In this document: in pieces, positions 35,477-43,605 of the stretch
Layout of the letters: each line of letters opens with the position of its first letter
Position numbering within the stretch: position 1 is the first letter of the stretch
Translations under genes and position numbers: made by a program
Assembly: GCF_003287275.1 (NCBI RefSeq)
Contig: NZ_QEVW01000008.1
Location: forward strand, 62,001-126,000
Reading direction: 5' to 3'
Source of the DNA: Paenibacillus taichungensis
GTDB taxonomy: Bacteria > Bacillota > Bacilli > Paenibacillales > Paenibacillaceae
DNA length: 64,000 bases
The notes under the pieces: model-generated
Told to the model about the DNA's origin: nothing
The model's database searches: none
What the model saw: the letters and a program-made list of their open reading frames with translations, nothing else

Positions 35477-36943
35477 ATGAGTTCAGTGGACGCAAAGTCC
35501 GAAAAAAGCGGAGGAATACGGGTCGGCGTTCAGAAGTTTGGACGTTTCCTAAGTGGTATGGTTATGCCGAACATGGGTGCATTTATCGCCTGGGGTCTAA
35601 TTACGGCATTGTTCATTCCAAAAGGATGGTTCCCTAACGCAGATTTTGCATTGCTGGTTGATCCAATGATCAAATATTTGCTGCCTTTGCTTATCGGTTA
35701 TACCGGCGGTACCATGGTACACGGCCAACGTGGTGGTGTAGTCGGTGCGATCATGACCATCGGGGTTATTGTCGGCAGTGACATTCCAATGTTTCTTGGC
35801 GCCATGATAGCCGGGCCGTTGGGAGCCTGGGTCATTAAGAAATTTGACAAGGCTGTCGATGGCAAAATCAAATCCGGGTTTGAGATGCTGGTTAACAACT
35901 TCTCCGCTGGTATTATTGGTGGGATTTTGGCCCTTCTGGCCCTTAAAGGCATCGGGCCTTTCGTTGAAGCGATTAGCAAGGTGTTATCAGCTGGGGTAGA
36001 AGCTTTGATGAATGCTGGTCTTCTTCCTCTGGTCAACCTGATCATTGAGCCAGGAAAAGTATTATTCCTGAACAATGCGATCAACCACGGGATTCTGACA
36101 CCAATTGGTACGGATCAAGCAAGAGAACTGGGCCAATCTGTATTATTCATGCTTGAATCCAATCCAGGACCTGGACTCGGCATTTTGCTGGCATACTGCT
36201 TCTTCGGTCGCGGATCAGCAAAATCTTCCGCTCCAGGTGCTGTAATCATCCATTTCTTTGGCGGGATTCACGAGATTTATTTCCCTTACATTCTGATGAG
36301 ACCGATACTGATTCTGGCTGCGATGGCTGGTGGGGTAGCAGGTACATTGACCTTCATGCTGACTGGAGCTGGTTTGGTATCCGCACCGTCACCGGGAAGT
36401 ATCATTGCCTACTCATTGTTAACACCTAAGGGTGGATACCTTGGCATGTTTGCAGGGGTAGCCGTAGCTGCGATCATCTCGTTCCTCGTAGCATCTGTGC
36501 TGCTCAAAACAGGTAAAAAGAAGGACGACGAAGATCTGGACAGTGCTTCCAACCGCATGAAAGATATGAAAAATCAGGGCAAAACGGGCAACCTCACCGT
36601 TGATAAAGACAATCGTGAAGCTGACCGTGCAGCCGATATTGCTTCTTCGGCAGTGAAAACGGATATCAATAAAATTGTATTCTCCTGTGATGCAGGTATG
36701 GGTTCGAGTGCCATGGGTGCCTCGATTCTGCGGAAGAAAATGAAGGCAGCCGGTGTGGATGTCGCTGTAACCAACACGGCGATCAGTGAGATTCCACAAG
36801 ATGCCGACATCGTCATCACACAGAAAACATTGACAGACCGGGCCAAATCCGTGGCTCCTAATGCAGAGCATATTTCCATCGATAACTTCCTGAAGAGTCC
36901 TGAATATGAGGCACTGGTGGAGCGCCTCAAATCCTACTCCTGA
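35477..36943 (+). CDS. mtlA: PTS mannitol-specific EIICB
   Basis: MtlA imports and phosphorylates mannitol to mannitol-1-phosphate. The 488-residue protein has an EIIC membrane domain (about 15-345) including GGTMVHGQRGGVVGAIMTIG and FFGGIHEIYFPYILMRP. A charged linker leads to an EIIB domain (about 395-488) with the phospho-Cys in FSCDAGMGSSAMGASI. EIIA is on a separate gene, mtlF. GAGGAGG precedes the ATG and the stop overlaps mtlR by 1 bp. Confidence 0.96.
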   Translation: MSSVDAKSEKSGGIRVGVQKFGRFLSGMVMPNMGAFIAWGLITALFIPKGWFPNADFALLVDPMIKYLLPLLIGYTGGTMVHGQRGGVVGAIMTIGVIVGSDIPMFLGAMIAGPLGAWVIKKFDKAVDGKIKSGFEMLVNNFSAGIIGGILALLALKGIGPFVEAISKVLSAGVEALMNAGLLPLVNLIIEPGKVLFLNNAINHGILTPIGTDQARELGQSVLFMLESNPGPGLGILLAYCFFGRGSAKSSAPGAVIIHFFGGIHEIYFPYILMRPILILAAMAGGVAGTLTFMLTGAGLVSAPSPGSIIAYSLLTPKGGYLGMFAGVAVAAIISFLVASVLLKTGKKKDDEDLDSASNRMKDMKNQGKTGNLTVDKDNREADRAADIASSAVKTDINKIVFSCDAGMGSSAMGASILRKKMKAAGVDVAVTNTAISEIPQDADIVITQKTLTDRAKSVAPNAEHISIDNFLKSPEYEALVERLKSYS

Positions 36944-39042
36944 TGAGTAATATTACAAGGAGACAGCGTGAGATCGTGGAGTTCCTGCTGGAGCATCCTC
37001 ATGAGGTAACTGCTGGCGATATAGCTGTTGCGGTCAAAGTAAGCACTCGTACCGTACATCGAGAGTTGCAGATGATTGAACAATGGCTTGAGCCCCTTGG
37101 CATGAGATTGGAAAAAAAATCAGGAACCGGGGTTCGAATTGATCCCGGTTCCGATGATTTGGCCGTATTGCGTCAACAACTTGAGCTTAACGAATATGTG
37201 GAGTTTACGCCCGAAGAGCGTAAACTCTTCATGCTTTGTATTTTGCTGAATGAATCCGAGCCTGTGAAGCTGCTTGCGTTAGCCTCAGATCTGAAGGTTA
37301 CCGTGTCTACGGCAAGCAATGATCTGGACGATCTGGAGCCACGCATTCATCTGGCAGGATTGAAGTTGGTTCGCAGGCGCGGATATGGGGTCAAGATCAA
37401 CGGAAGCGAGCTGGCTCATCGCATGGCTATTTCCGCGCTCGCTCTTGAATATCTGGATGAATCCGATTTGTTCGGTAGACAAGCGGAGCAAGGAGTTTCC
37501 AAAGTAAGCAGCAAGCTTCTGGAAATGATAGGGCATGAGGATGTACTTACGATCGAAAATGCATTATGGCAGCCGGATATTGAGTGGTTGGAAAATATAC
37601 CGGAGCGTCAATACATGAAGCTGCTGATTCAATTGTCTGTAGCCGTTGTGCGGATTCGCAAAGGCTTTGGCATAGGTCGGTGCACTCAACAGGACAAAAA
37701 AGACGTTGGAATGCCTTTGCAAGACGAGCGGAAGGTACCGGAATATTTAGCCTATCGTTTGTGCGGTGTTCTATCTGCCCAGCTTGGACTGGAGTTTGTG
37801 AGCGAGGAGCAGGCTTATTTTCACAGGCTGCTGATTGAAATCGAGCAATCGATTCATTCCTCGCGTCTGCTGCCCGTAGACGATCTGGTCTTACTTGACA
37901 TGGTTCGTTCCCTCACAGATCGGATGCAGCAGAAAACTCATTATTCGTTCCATGAGGATCGTCTGCTCCGTGAAGGTCTGATTGCCCATATGGAGCCAGT
38001 ACTGGAACGAATGGATGAGCGGCAGCTCATCCGTAATCCGCTGCTTCAACAGATCCGCAAGGATTATGAATCACTCTTTGAGGATGTAAAGCAAGCAGTT
38101 CGAGAGGCTTGGCCCAATACGGATGTTCCGGATGAGGAGATCGGATTTTTGGTGATGCACTTCGGTGCTTCCATTGAACGACTGCGGGTGCTGAAACGTG
38201 AAATCAGGGCTGTCGTCGTCTGTACGAGCGGGATCGGATCTTCACGGATGTTATCGAGCCGTCTGTCCAAGGAAATTCCCGAGATTCGGATTGTGGACAG
38301 TGTGTCCTGGTATGAAGCCGCACGTATACCGAAGGCGGAATATGATCTGGTTCTCTCTACTGTGGATCTGCCAATGGATAAACATCAATACTACAAGGTG
38401 AGCCCACTGCTGACGGCAGAAGAAAGCGAACGTTTAAGGCACTTCATCAGGACAACGACGCTTCAGCGGGAACATAGTCCCCCAACTGAGGCAAATTCAA
38501 GGACAACAGGACGAATTTCCGATCCGGTTGGACTGGAAGCTACCCTGATTGAAATCGTACAGATTATCGGCAAGTTTCAGGTGTTCCCGCTGGATAATCG
38601 GGAGATCGGATTTTTGGAAACGGCCTATGCGATGTGCAGTGTTTTACATCAATCGGGTGTGTTAAATAATCCTAAAGAGATTGCCAGGCTGCTGGAGGAG
38701 CGTGAAGCGGTTGGAAGTCAGAAAATTCCCGGGACTTCCCTCGCTCTGTTTCATACACGCAGTGATGGCATTCACAGTCCTTCAATCACGTTGTTCCAGT
38801 TGACAGAGCCGCTTCTGTGTACGCCGGAAGACCCGACAGGTGTCAGCCATGTGCTCTTGATGCTAGGACCTAGACAGTTATCGAAGGAAAGTTTGGAGGT
38901 ACTGAGTGAGATCAGTGCACTATTGTTGCAAGAAGAAATGATCACATTACTTGAAAAAGGCAACCGGGATGATCTTATTCATTACTTGTCCCAAGAACTT
39001 GCGGGATTTTACCGCAGTAAAACCGAAATTGGAGGTATTTAA
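36943..39042 (+). CDS. mtlR: mannitol operon transcriptional activator (PRD regulator)
   Basis: MtlR activates mannitol genes and is controlled by PTS phosphorylation. The 699-residue protein has an N-terminal winged HTH (VTAGDIAVAVKVSTRTVHRE), a second HTH near 100-150, PRD1 and PRD2 (about 190-400), an EIIB-Gat-like domain (VVVCTSGIGSSRML, about 425-435) and a C-terminal EIIA-Mtl-like domain (about 530-690). It lies between mtlA and mtlF with a 1-bp and a 2-bp junction, so it is co-transcribed with its targets and autoregulation is likely. Confidence 0.93.
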   Translation: MSNITRRQREIVEFLLEHPHEVTAGDIAVAVKVSTRTVHRELQMIEQWLEPLGMRLEKKSGTGVRIDPGSDDLAVLRQQLELNEYVEFTPEERKLFMLCILLNESEPVKLLALASDLKVTVSTASNDLDDLEPRIHLAGLKLVRRRGYGVKINGSELAHRMAISALALEYLDESDLFGRQAEQGVSKVSSKLLEMIGHEDVLTIENALWQPDIEWLENIPERQYMKLLIQLSVAVVRIRKGFGIGRCTQQDKKDVGMPLQDERKVPEYLAYRLCGVLSAQLGLEFVSEEQAYFHRLLIEIEQSIHSSRLLPVDDLVLLDMVRSLTDRMQQKTHYSFHEDRLLREGLIAHMEPVLERMDERQLIRNPLLQQIRKDYESLFEDVKQAVREAWPNTDVPDEEIGFLVMHFGASIERLRVLKREIRAVVVCTSGIGSSRMLSSRLSKEIPEIRIVDSVSWYEAARIPKAEYDLVLSTVDLPMDKHQYYKVSPLLTAEESERLRHFIRTTTLQREHSPPTEANSRTTGRISDPVGLEATLIEIVQIIGKFQVFPLDNREIGFLETAYAMCSVLHQSGVLNNPKEIARLLEEREAVGSQKIPGTSLALFHTRSDGIHSPSITLFQLTEPLLCTPEDPTGVSHVLLMLGPRQLSKESLEVLSEISALLLQEEMITLLEKGNRDDLIHYLSQELAGFYRSKTEIGGI

Positions 39043-39044
39043 AC

Positions 39045-39479
39045 ATGAGTGTGTTAACTAAAGATAAAGTCATCATGAATGCAACGGCTCAGGACAAATA
39101 CGAAGCGATTCGTATGGCAGGTCAAATTTTGAAAGACGCGGGACATATCACTGCTGAATACATTGACAAAATGCTGGAGCGTGAAGAGATTGTTTCCACG
39201 TATGTCGGCAACGGACTTGCGATTCCACACGGCACGAAGGAATCCAAACCATTCATTTTGTCCACAGGTATATCGGTCATTCAGTTCCCGCAAGGTGTTG
39301 ATTTTGGCGAAGAGAAGGCGTATATGGTCATTGGTATCGCTGCTCAGGGCGGAGAACATATGGAGATCCTCACCAGCATCGCAGTCATCTGCGCCGAGGA
39401 AGAGAACATGGAAGCTTTGCGTCATGCTCAAACCGCTGAAGAAGTCATCACTATTTTGGAAAGTGAAATGGAACTATGA
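39045..39479 (+). CDS. mtlF: PTS mannitol-specific EIIA
   Basis: The 144-residue EIIA passes phosphate from HPr to the EIIB domain of MtlA. The phospho-His lies in GNGLAIPHGTKES (about 63). GGAGGTATTT at the end of mtlR precedes the ATG. Its stop overlaps mtlD by 4 bp. Confidence 0.95.
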   Translation: MSVLTKDKVIMNATAQDKYEAIRMAGQILKDAGHITAEYIDKMLEREEIVSTYVGNGLAIPHGTKESKPFILSTGISVIQFPQGVDFGEEKAYMVIGIAAQGGEHMEILTSIAVICAEEENMEALRHAQTAEEVITILESEMEL

Positions 39480-40627
39480 AGGCCCTTCACTTTGGAGCAG
39501 GTAATATTGGACGTGGCTTTATCGGTTTGATTTTGTCCCGTGCAGGCTACAATGTCGTTTTCTCGGACGTTAACCAGGAGCTGGTTAAGGCTCTGGAGCA
39601 GCGTGGAGAATACACGGTTGAACTGGCTAACGAGGCCAAGGACCTGGAGACAGTTACCGGTGTGAGTGCAATCGATGGAACCAATCTGGATACTGTTGCT
39701 CAGAACGTTGCAGAAGCTGAACTGATCACAACCGCAGTGGGTGTGAACATTCTGAAACATATTGCTCCGGGTATTGCCAAAGGACTTACATCCAGACTTG
39801 GAACAGGTGATGTCTTCCAGCCCCTTCACATTATTGCTTGTGAAAATGCAATTGGTGCCAGCACTCAGTTAAAAGAACATGTATATGGTCTGCTTGATGA
39901 ACGTACTCGCCTGCTTGCGGATCAGTACGTGTATTTCCCGGACTCTGCCGTGGATCGGATTGTGCCGATTCAGCATCATGAAGATCCATTGCATGTACAG
40001 GTAGAGCCTTTCTATGAATGGGTTGTGGACCGTTCACAGATGGCTCCTGCGTTCAAACCGGTTGAGGGTGTAATGTATGTTGATGATCTGGAGCCTTATA
40101 TCGAACGGAAGCTGTTTACCGTAAATACCGGACACTGTATTGCCGCTTATATTGGATATGTGAACGGGTTTGATACAATTCAGAAGGCTATTGCTGATGA
40201 AAAAGTCAAATCCATCGTATATGGTGCCTTACAGGAAACCGGAGCAGTTCTGGTGAAGCGTTTTGGATTCAATGCCGACGATCATCAGTTGTACATTGCC
40301 AAAATATTGGAACGGTTCGTTAACCCACATCTGACAGATGAGGTAACTCGTGTAGGACGTTCTCCACTGCGGAAACTATCCCCGAATGACCGTCTGGTTC
40401 GCCCGGCTCTCCAGGCTTACGAGTACGGAACGGAGACAACACATTTGGCAATGGGTATGGCCGCTGCCTGCAAGTTTGACATTTCCGAAGACCCGGAAGC
40501 CGTAGAACTCCAGACTACGATCAAGCAAAAAGGAATTGAAGCAGCACTCAGCCAGTATACGTCCATGGATGAGAGTCATCCTGTATTGAAGCAGGCTGTA
40601 GCGCATTATCAACAAATGCAGAAGTAA
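39476..40627 (+). CDS. mtlD: mannitol-1-phosphate 5-dehydrogenase
   Basis: MtlD oxidises mannitol-1-phosphate to fructose-6-phosphate with NAD, delivering it to glycolysis. The 383-residue protein starts with the Rossmann motif MKALHFGAGNIGRGFIG. It contains VDRIVPIQHHEDPLHVQVEP and the NTGHCIAAYIGY catalytic region. The ATGA overlap with mtlF marks translational coupling. It is the last gene of the operon. Confidence 0.96.
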   Translation: MKALHFGAGNIGRGFIGLILSRAGYNVVFSDVNQELVKALEQRGEYTVELANEAKDLETVTGVSAIDGTNLDTVAQNVAEAELITTAVGVNILKHIAPGIAKGLTSRLGTGDVFQPLHIIACENAIGASTQLKEHVYGLLDERTRLLADQYVYFPDSAVDRIVPIQHHEDPLHVQVEPFYEWVVDRSQMAPAFKPVEGVMYVDDLEPYIERKLFTVNTGHCIAAYIGYVNGFDTIQKAIADEKVKSIVYGALQETGAVLVKRFGFNADDHQLYIAKILERFVNPHLTDEVTRVGRSPLRKLSPNDRLVRPALQAYEYGTETTHLAMGMAAACKFDISEDPEAVELQTTIKQKGIEAALSQYTSMDESHPVLKQAVAHYQQMQK

Positions 40628-40663
40628 GGGTCTATATTTCAATACAAAATCATATCGATAGAA

Positions 40664-40703
40664 GAAGAGCCTCACAGGGTTAACTGTGGGGCTCTTTATT
40701 TTG
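40664..40703. terminator. bidirectional terminator shared by mtlD and the CWC gene
   Basis: AGAGCCTCACAG pairs with CTGTGGGGCTCT, T-rich on both sides. The minus-strand arm includes the last codons and stop of the CWC gene (TAA at 40682-40680), so coding and terminator sequences overlap. Confidence 0.85.
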
Positions 40704-40928
40704 CTCTGTCTTCTTTTTGTACGTATCCAGACATGCCTCGCAGATGCAGGACTTCCTGCGCTGTTCTGCCGGAATGGGGTCAAATACCCCTTCTGGGAAC
40801 ACAGCCCGGTTACACCAGCATTCTGAATGAGGACGGCCAGCGGCATAGGAGCAGCCATTGGGCTCCCCGCACAAAGGACATATGAGAACTTCTGGAGTGA
40901 CTTTCTTTGTATCCTGCTCAACAGACAT
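40680..40928 (-). CDS. cysteine-rich CWC-family protein
   Basis: The 82-residue protein carries a CPLC-x6-C-x9-CWC core (CPLCGEPNGC then HSECWCNRAVFP), followed by CICEACL. This is the pattern of the Cys-rich CWC family, a probable zinc ribbon of unknown function. The ATG at 40928 has AAGGAAG upstream; a longer in-frame start lacks a ribosome-binding site. It is downstream of the MutS2 paralogue on the same strand, about 94 bp away, and might be co-transcribed. Confidence 0.78.
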   Translation of the reverse strand: MSVEQDTKKVTPEVLICPLCGEPNGCSYAAGRPHSECWCNRAVFPEGVFDPIPAEQRRKSCICEACLDTYKKKTEQNKEPHS

Positions 40929-41021
40929 ATGAGTCTTCCTTCCCCAATGAATTTCTAACCACGAACGATCGATAAGGTTTATTAAAGTATAGCAACTCAA
41001 CCTATTATATCAATCCTGTGG

Positions 41022-43031
41022 TTATTCTTCAGGGGGCAATTCAATCTTCAGTCCTTCCACATGCTTGCGATTCATCAGTTTGCGTTTTTTGCGGTTCTCT
41101 TTGGTCTCCAGCACAATGTCGAGATCATAGTCACCCGGATACAGTTCATCTGCGGAGATGTGCAGAGTTAGACGTTTCTTGTGAATTTTGACTTTGCGTC
41201 CACGCAGCATGACTCCGATATTTCCGCGACTGTCCTCCACATCACATACGATGCCTGATTGGTTCAGATAAGCTGCATAGACGCGATCCCCTTTTCGGAA
41301 TACTTTGGCAGGGGTGGTGGGTTCTACTGATTCAGACCGATCAGCAGAGTGCTTTCTTGTTCCGGTTTGTACGGACGGGCTCACAGGTTTCATCTTGTTC
41401 TTTGTTTTATTCAAGTGTTCATGTTCAGCCGTGCTGTTTATTTGCGTTGACGACGAATTTACGTTAAGCACGGATGGAGTGCAGCTGGAAGAGACACTTT
41501 GCGGGACACCCTGATCTGAAATGAGTTTGGAGCGCTCAATAATACGCTGTGGCATACCCAATTTCAGTGCGATGGAATAGGCATAACTATCCCCGGCTTC
41601 TCCGATCCGCAATCGATAAAGAGGTTGAAGAGAGACCGTATCGAATTCCATTCGGGCATTCTCAAATCCAGGCGTACCTGCTGCAAAATGTTTGATTTCC
41701 CCAAAATGGGTTGTGGCGATAACGGTAGCTCCACGGCTGTGCAGCTCCTCCAGCATGGCGATGGAGAGCCCCACTCCCTCACCGGGATCGGTACCGGAGG
41801 CCATCTCGTCAATAAGCACAAGTGTCGATGAATTGGCTTGCTCCAGGATGCCAATCATGTTACGAATATGTGCAGAAAAGGTACTGAGTGCTTGCTCCAG
41901 GCTCTGTCCATCACCGATATCCACAGCGACTTCATGATATACGGCCATCTCGCCATCTTCAGCGACAGGCACAAGCAGACCGGATTGCATCATCAAGGTG
42001 AGCAGACCCAATGTTTTGAGTGCAACCGTTTTGCCACCCGTATTCGGCCCTGTAATGATTAGTGAGGAATACGTCTGACCAATTGCAAAATCAAGCGGAA
42101 CCATGGATGAACCCATAAACGGATGGCGGGCATGATGAAGCAGAACCCGTCCATTGGCATTGACACGTACAGTCCGTCCGTCCATGGTGGCTGCATATTT
42201 CGCTTTGGCGAACAGGAAATCCAGAATTCCTACCGTTTCGGTGTTTAGTGAGATTTCTCGGTTATAAGACTCTGCAAGGGAGGTTAAGTCACCGAGGATT
42301 TTCATCTCCTCCCGTGATTCCTCGGCTTGGAGTGAAGCCAGCTCCATTTGCAGACCTACTAATTCAGCAGGCTCAATATATACGGTTTGGCCACTTCCCG
42401 ATTCATCCAGCACACTGCCTTTAACATGTTTGCGGAATTCTTTCTTGATGGGCAGGACAGTTCTTCCGCCACGTTGACTGATCACATTTTCCTGCATGAT
42501 GGAGCGGTGTTTGCTTATAAGAGAATCCAGCTTGCGCTTCATGCGTTCCTCATTCACAGTCATTTTTTTACGAATACGTATCAGTTCCTTGCTCGCCTGA
42601 TCCTGAATGCGTCCACTATGGATACAGCGTTCAATCTCGCTCAGCAAGGCTTCCATCCATATCATGGATGAAGCGTAGCGACTAACTGTCGGGGCCACTT
42701 CGGATTTGCCCTCCATGTATTTCATAAGCTGCGCGCAGCTGCGAAGAAATTGGGCGAGATGGCTGAAATCACGTTCCGTGAATAAATAACCGGTGCCCAG
42801 CAGATCCATGATGGTCTCCATGCCATCGAGTGAAGGAATGGGCACACTGGCGCCGTTACGAATCAAAGCAGCGGCTTCAGCGGTCTCTTCCAGACGCATT
42901 TGGATCAGAGGAGCGTCTACCATTGGCTTCATGTCTCTTGCATAACGTTTGCCCAAATAGGATAGGGCACAGGCGGCAACATTTTTTTGAATTTGGGGAT
43001 AACCCAGACTGGTTAAAGTTTTTTCATTCAT
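41022..43031 (-). CDS. MutS2 paralogue lacking the Smr nuclease domain
   Basis: The 669-residue ABC-type ATPase follows MutS2: an N-terminal lever/core region (about 1-290), Walker A GPNTGGKTVALKT (about 325-337), ABC signature region QSLEQALSTFSAHI, Walker B TLVLIDEMASGTDPGEG, and ATTHFGEIKHF. Unlike canonical MutS2 (about 785 residues) the variable linker is short. After a KOW-like segment (GDRVYAAYLNQSGIVCDVED, about 575-620) the protein ends without the Smr endonuclease. B. subtilis MutS2 acts on stalled or collided ribosomes, so a ribosome role is plausible here. AAGGAGAG precedes the ATG. The leader carries an attenuator (separate entries). Confidence 0.88.
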   Translation of the reverse strand: MNEKTLTSLGYPQIQKNVAACALSYLGKRYARDMKPMVDAPLIQMRLEETAEAAALIRNGASVPIPSLDGMETIMDLLGTGYLFTERDFSHLAQFLRSCAQLMKYMEGKSEVAPTVSRYASSMIWMEALLSEIERCIHSGRIQDQASKELIRIRKKMTVNEERMKRKLDSLISKHRSIMQENVISQRGGRTVLPIKKEFRKHVKGSVLDESGSGQTVYIEPAELVGLQMELASLQAEESREEMKILGDLTSLAESYNREISLNTETVGILDFLFAKAKYAATMDGRTVRVNANGRVLLHHARHPFMGSSMVPLDFAIGQTYSSLIITGPNTGGKTVALKTLGLLTLMMQSGLLVPVAEDGEMAVYHEVAVDIGDGQSLEQALSTFSAHIRNMIGILEQANSSTLVLIDEMASGTDPGEGVGLSIAMLEELHSRGATVIATTHFGEIKHFAAGTPGFENARMEFDTVSLQPLYRLRIGEAGDSYAYSIALKLGMPQRIIERSKLISDQGVPQSVSSSCTPSVLNVNSSSTQINSTAEHEHLNKTKNKMKPVSPSVQTGTRKHSADRSESVEPTTPAKVFRKGDRVYAAYLNQSGIVCDVEDSRGNIGVMLRGRKVKIHKKRLTLHISADELYPGDYDLDIVLETKENRKKRKLMNRKHVEGLKIELPPEE

Positions 43032-43102
43032 GCTTGATCTCTCCTTGGAAATAAAATGGAATTTCGGTTAAAGCGATGGAACATATTCCCGGAAAACGCA
43101 AA

Positions 43103-43139
43103 AAGGGCGGAGAATGAACAAACGTCATTCTCCGCCCTT
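43103..43139 (-). terminator. second (proximal) terminator in the MutS2-paralogue leader
   Basis: A perfect 15-bp stem (43103-43117 with 43125-43139) and 7-nt loop, GC-rich, is followed on the minus strand by T5. It lies about 70 bp before the MutS2 start. CCCTTA/TAAGGG (43135-43149) can form a small competing hairpin. Confidence 0.88.
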
Positions 43140-43180
43140 AACGTAAGGGAAAGTAAGGCCCGTTATAGGTCTATACAAAA

Positions 43181-43204
43181 AAATCCACGCTGAACACAGC
43201 GCGG
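43181..43204 (-). terminator. first (distal) terminator in the MutS2-paralogue leader
   Basis: On the minus strand CCGCGCTG (43204-43197) pairs with CAGCGTGG (43192-43185) around a 4-nt loop and is followed by AT7. A flanking 7-bp helix (43207-43213 with 43168-43174) encloses it. Confidence 0.8.
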
Positions 43205-43265
43205 AAATAGACCCGGACAAGTACAATCCCGGAGGCGATTTATGATATCCGCTGTTCTTAACTAA
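43192..43265 (-). promoter_or_regulatory. predicted antiterminator/anti-antiterminator pairing in the leader
   Basis: The minus-strand GAACAGCGG (43257-43249) can pair with CCGCGCTGTGTTC (43204-43192) with small bulges, destroying the first terminator. The same GAAC is the end of the 12-bp arm 43265-43254, which pairs perfectly with the end of the leader peptide gene (43362-43351). The two pairings exclude each other, giving a switch set by whether a ribosome occupies the leader. Confidence 0.55.
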
Positions 43266-43350
43266 GTACAGGGTAATGGCGCATCATGAAATACACGTAT
43301 GCCACAAGGCACAAGTGAATCGAAGGCCAAACTCCTGAATATGAAACTTG

Positions 43351-43374
43351 TTAGTTAAGAACGCTCACCGACAT
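43351..43374 (-). CDS. 7-residue leader peptide MSVSVLN
   Basis: ATG at 43374 follows AAGGAGAG (43388-43381) with an ideal 6-nt gap. Seven sense codons read MSVSVLN and end in TAA at 43353-43351. Codons 5-8 form exactly the 5' arm of a 12-bp perfect stem with 43254-43265. The position, ribosome-binding site and overlap with the stem match leader peptides that sense stalled ribosomes in attenuators of antibiotic-resistance genes. Translation is not proven. Confidence 0.6.
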   Translation of the reverse strand: MSVSVLN

Positions 43375-43408
43375 CAAAATCTCTCCTTTGATTGAGGAAT
43401 ATGCAACT

Positions 43409-43438
43409 AATATAAACTGGAAATTGCTTTGAAGTCAA
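43409..43438 (-). promoter_or_regulatory. promoter of the MutS2-paralogue leader
   Basis: On the minus strand TTGACT (43438-43433), an 18-nt spacer and TATATT (43414-43409) predict an RNA start near 43402, about 28 nt before the leader-peptide ATG. Confidence 0.72.
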
Positions 43439-43505
43439 CCTTTAAGAATAAATAGTGGACTTGAATAACAATGGGTTTTAAAATAACAATAGTAAATTAA
43501 TCCAA

Positions 43506-43519
43506 TGAAAGCGATATTA
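43506..43519. promoter_or_regulatory. cre-like site upstream of the membrane AraC regulator
   Basis: TGAAAGCGATATTA matches 13 of 14 positions of TGWAANCGNTNWCA and lies 87 bp before the regulator start. Confidence 0.55.
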
Positions 43520-43605
43520 TACATACGTTTTGCATTAGTTCGAGAATTGATTCCGAAATCGTTCTCGTTCAAACCACCCAAAATGCACAAAGGAGGATGC
43601 TCTTT

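Noticed and set aside
43100..43400. T-box or known metabolite riboswitch in the MutS2-paralogue leader
   Set aside because: No T-box GGTGG core and no aptamer consensus I know was found. The short ORF and exclusive stems fit translation-coupled attenuation better.
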